Shown here: one piece after another, positions 4,781 to 5,823 of the stretch
How positions within the stretch are numbered: position 1 is the first letter of the stretch
Layout of the letters: every line of letters begins with the position of its first letter
DNA from: Candidatus Competibacteraceae bacterium
GTDB lineage: Bacteria > Pseudomonadota > Gammaproteobacteria > Competibacterales > Competibacteraceae
Reading direction: 5' to 3'
DNA: 5,823 nt
Assembly (NCBI GenBank): GCA_020445005.1
Contig: JAGRHM010000120.1
Location: 1-5,823 of the forward strand
Position numbers and translations under genes: made by a program
Notes under the pieces: generated by a model
The model's database searches: none
The model's input: the letters and a program-made list of their open reading frames with translations, nothing else
Told to the model about the DNA's origin: nothing

Positions 4781-5823
4781 ATGCGCAAGCTTCTGATTTT
4801 GAGTACGGGAACGATCGAAGAAACATTACTCCAAAAGATCGCGGCGGCTGACTGGGAAATTTATTGGGCTGACGAGCCAGGCTTAGCCAGGACCTTGTTG
4901 ACGGAACACAAATTCGAGGTCGGGCTGGGCATTTTGTTCAGTTGCGAATCGGAGCGTTCTGTGCAATGGCTTGCTGATCTCATCGTAGCCCGTCGCAAGA
5001 TGCAATGGGTGCTGGCGTTGTCCCGCCAATGCATCGATCGCAAACACCTCTCCAGCATTGTCGCCGAGCGCTGCTACGATTACCATACATTGCCTGTTGA
5101 TGCACAACGCCTGGTTGTTACCCTAGGTCATGCCTATGGCATGGCGACCCTGAACGAGAATACGCTCCGGCAACAACGCGAACTTGAATCACAATATGGG
5201 ATGATTGGTAACAGCGCCGTCATGCAAACGCTGTTTCGCGGAATTCAGAAAGCCGCTGAGGTCGATGTGCCGGTGTTGATTACTGGTGAGAGCGGCACCG
5301 GCAAGGAGCAAACCGCCCGTTCTATCCATGATTATTCGGTCCGGGCAGTATCGCCGTTTGTGGTGATGAACTGTGCGGCTTTGTCGCCGAACCTGATTCA
5401 GTCCGAATTGTTCGGCCATGAAAAAGGCGCGTTTCCTGGGGCTAATGAACGCCATGTCGGCCTGATGGAATCCGCGAATGGCGGCACCGTATTTCTGGAT
5501 GAGATTGGCGATCTAGCGCCAGAACTGCAAGCCAATTTGCTGCGCTTTTTGGAAGAGAAGAAAATTCGCCGGGCCGGCGGCACCAAGCCGATTCCTACCG
5601 ATGTCCGGCTTATCACGGCGACCAATACCCATCTCGAACAATCCGTGCATGAAGGTCGGTTCCGCGAGGATCTATACTATCGGCTCAATGTGTTGCATTT
5701 GCGCACGCCAGCCCTGCGCGAGCGCAAAGCCGACGTCGAACTGTTAGCGCGACACTTCTTTGCTAAGTTTTCCGCTGAAACGCGCACCTCGGCCAAGGGG
5801 TTCAGCCGCGATGCGCTGGAAGT
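4781..5823 (+). CDS. VpsR-like NtrC-family transcriptional regulator, 3' end missing
   Basis: Open to the window edge: 347 full codons, with the end of the AAA+ domain and the DNA-binding domain expected beyond. Residues 1-125 resemble the N-terminal domain of Vibrio VpsR (compare RCYDYHTLPVDAQRLVVTLG, 97-116), a receiver-like fold. It lacks the phospho-acceptor Asp (FEVGLGILF at 45-53) and the conserved Lys before Pro (L104-P105). From about 140 there is an AAA+ domain: Walker A GESGTGKE (169-176), Walker B GGTVFLDE (234-241), sensor I ITATN (278-282) and FREDLYYRLN (294-303) with probable arginine fingers R295/R301. The loop that touches sigma-54 reads GAFPGA (216-221) instead of GAFTGA. 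VpsR activates exopolysaccharide genes with cyclic di-GMP (family knowledge); a similar job here is inference. An in-frame TAG at 4769-4771 makes the ATG at 4781 the first possible ATG; AGG and GG at 4766-4772 form its ribosome binding site. It is divergent from pyrD. Confidence 0.88.
   Translation, partial: MRKLLILSTGTIEETLLQKIAAADWEIYWADEPGLARTLLTEHKFEVGLGILFSCESERSVQWLADLIVARRKMQWVLALSRQCIDRKHLSSIVAERCYDYHTLPVDAQRLVVTLGHAYGMATLNENTLRQQRELESQYGMIGNSAVMQTLFRGIQKAAEVDVPVLITGESGTGKEQTARSIHDYSVRAVSPFVVMNCAALSPNLIQSELFGHEKGAFPGANERHVGLMESANGGTVFLDEIGDLAPELQANLLRFLEEKKIRRAGGTKPIPTDVRLITATNTHLEQSVHEGRFREDLYYRLNVLHLRTPALRERKADVELLARHFFAKFSAETRTSAKGFSRDALE

Noticed and set aside
4600..4826. Two short minus-strand frames upstream of and across the regulator start
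   Set aside because: Low-complexity composition, overlap with each other and with the regulator start; no support for coding.
5189..5625. Minus-strand frames inside the regulator gene
   Set aside because: They are antisense to the AAA+ domain, where Walker A, Walker B and sensor motifs prove the plus-strand frame.

Overview
The window looks like chromosomal DNA of a moderately GC-rich gammaproteobacterium. A DusA-type tRNA-dihydrouridine synthase and a class 2 (membrane-associated, quinone-dependent) PyrD both read very like the E. coli proteins, and a VpsR-like regulator is present. I cannot name the genus from sequence alone. A relative of the glycogen-accumulating Competibacter lineage is only a guess, prompted by a starch/glycogen-binding-like domain. 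There are no rRNA or tRNA genes, CRISPR arrays or transposase genes.

Layout. Bases 1-93 hold nothing I can identify apart from a ribosome binding site. Bases 94-1362 (+) encode an FAD-dependent amine oxidase / protoporphyrinogen-oxidase-like flavoprotein. Its last codons run through a C-run/G-run hairpin and overlap, tail to tail, the end of a minus-strand gene (1346-2065). That gene encodes a Lys/Ala/Pro-rich, histone H1-like tail joined to a CBM20-like carbohydrate-binding domain. A 247-base gap (2066-2312) with several small inverted repeats follows. Next comes a two-gene minus-strand unit, pyrD then dusA (transcribed from about 4372 down to 2313), whose reading frames overlap by 7 bases. 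An AT-rich divergent intergenic region of about 400 bases separates pyrD from a plus-strand regulator gene (4781 to the window edge). This is a VpsR-like member of the NtrC family, cut off by the end of the window.

How the genes relate. PyrD oxidises dihydroorotate in pyrimidine synthesis and DusA reduces uridines in tRNA. Both are FMN-dependent TIM-barrel enzymes acting on the 5,6 bond of a pyrimidine ring, and their overlapping frames suggest co-expression. The other genes have no obvious pathway link to each other.

Most worth a second look: (i) the regulator has a receiver-like domain without phospho-acceptor Asp or conserved Lys, and GAFPGA in place of the sigma-54 contact motif GAFTGA; (ii) the H1-like tail/CBM20-like fusion protein, with its 42-base coding repeats and a perfect 13-bp stem-loop inside the domain; (iii) the C/G hairpin that appears to supply the flavoprotein's C-terminus.
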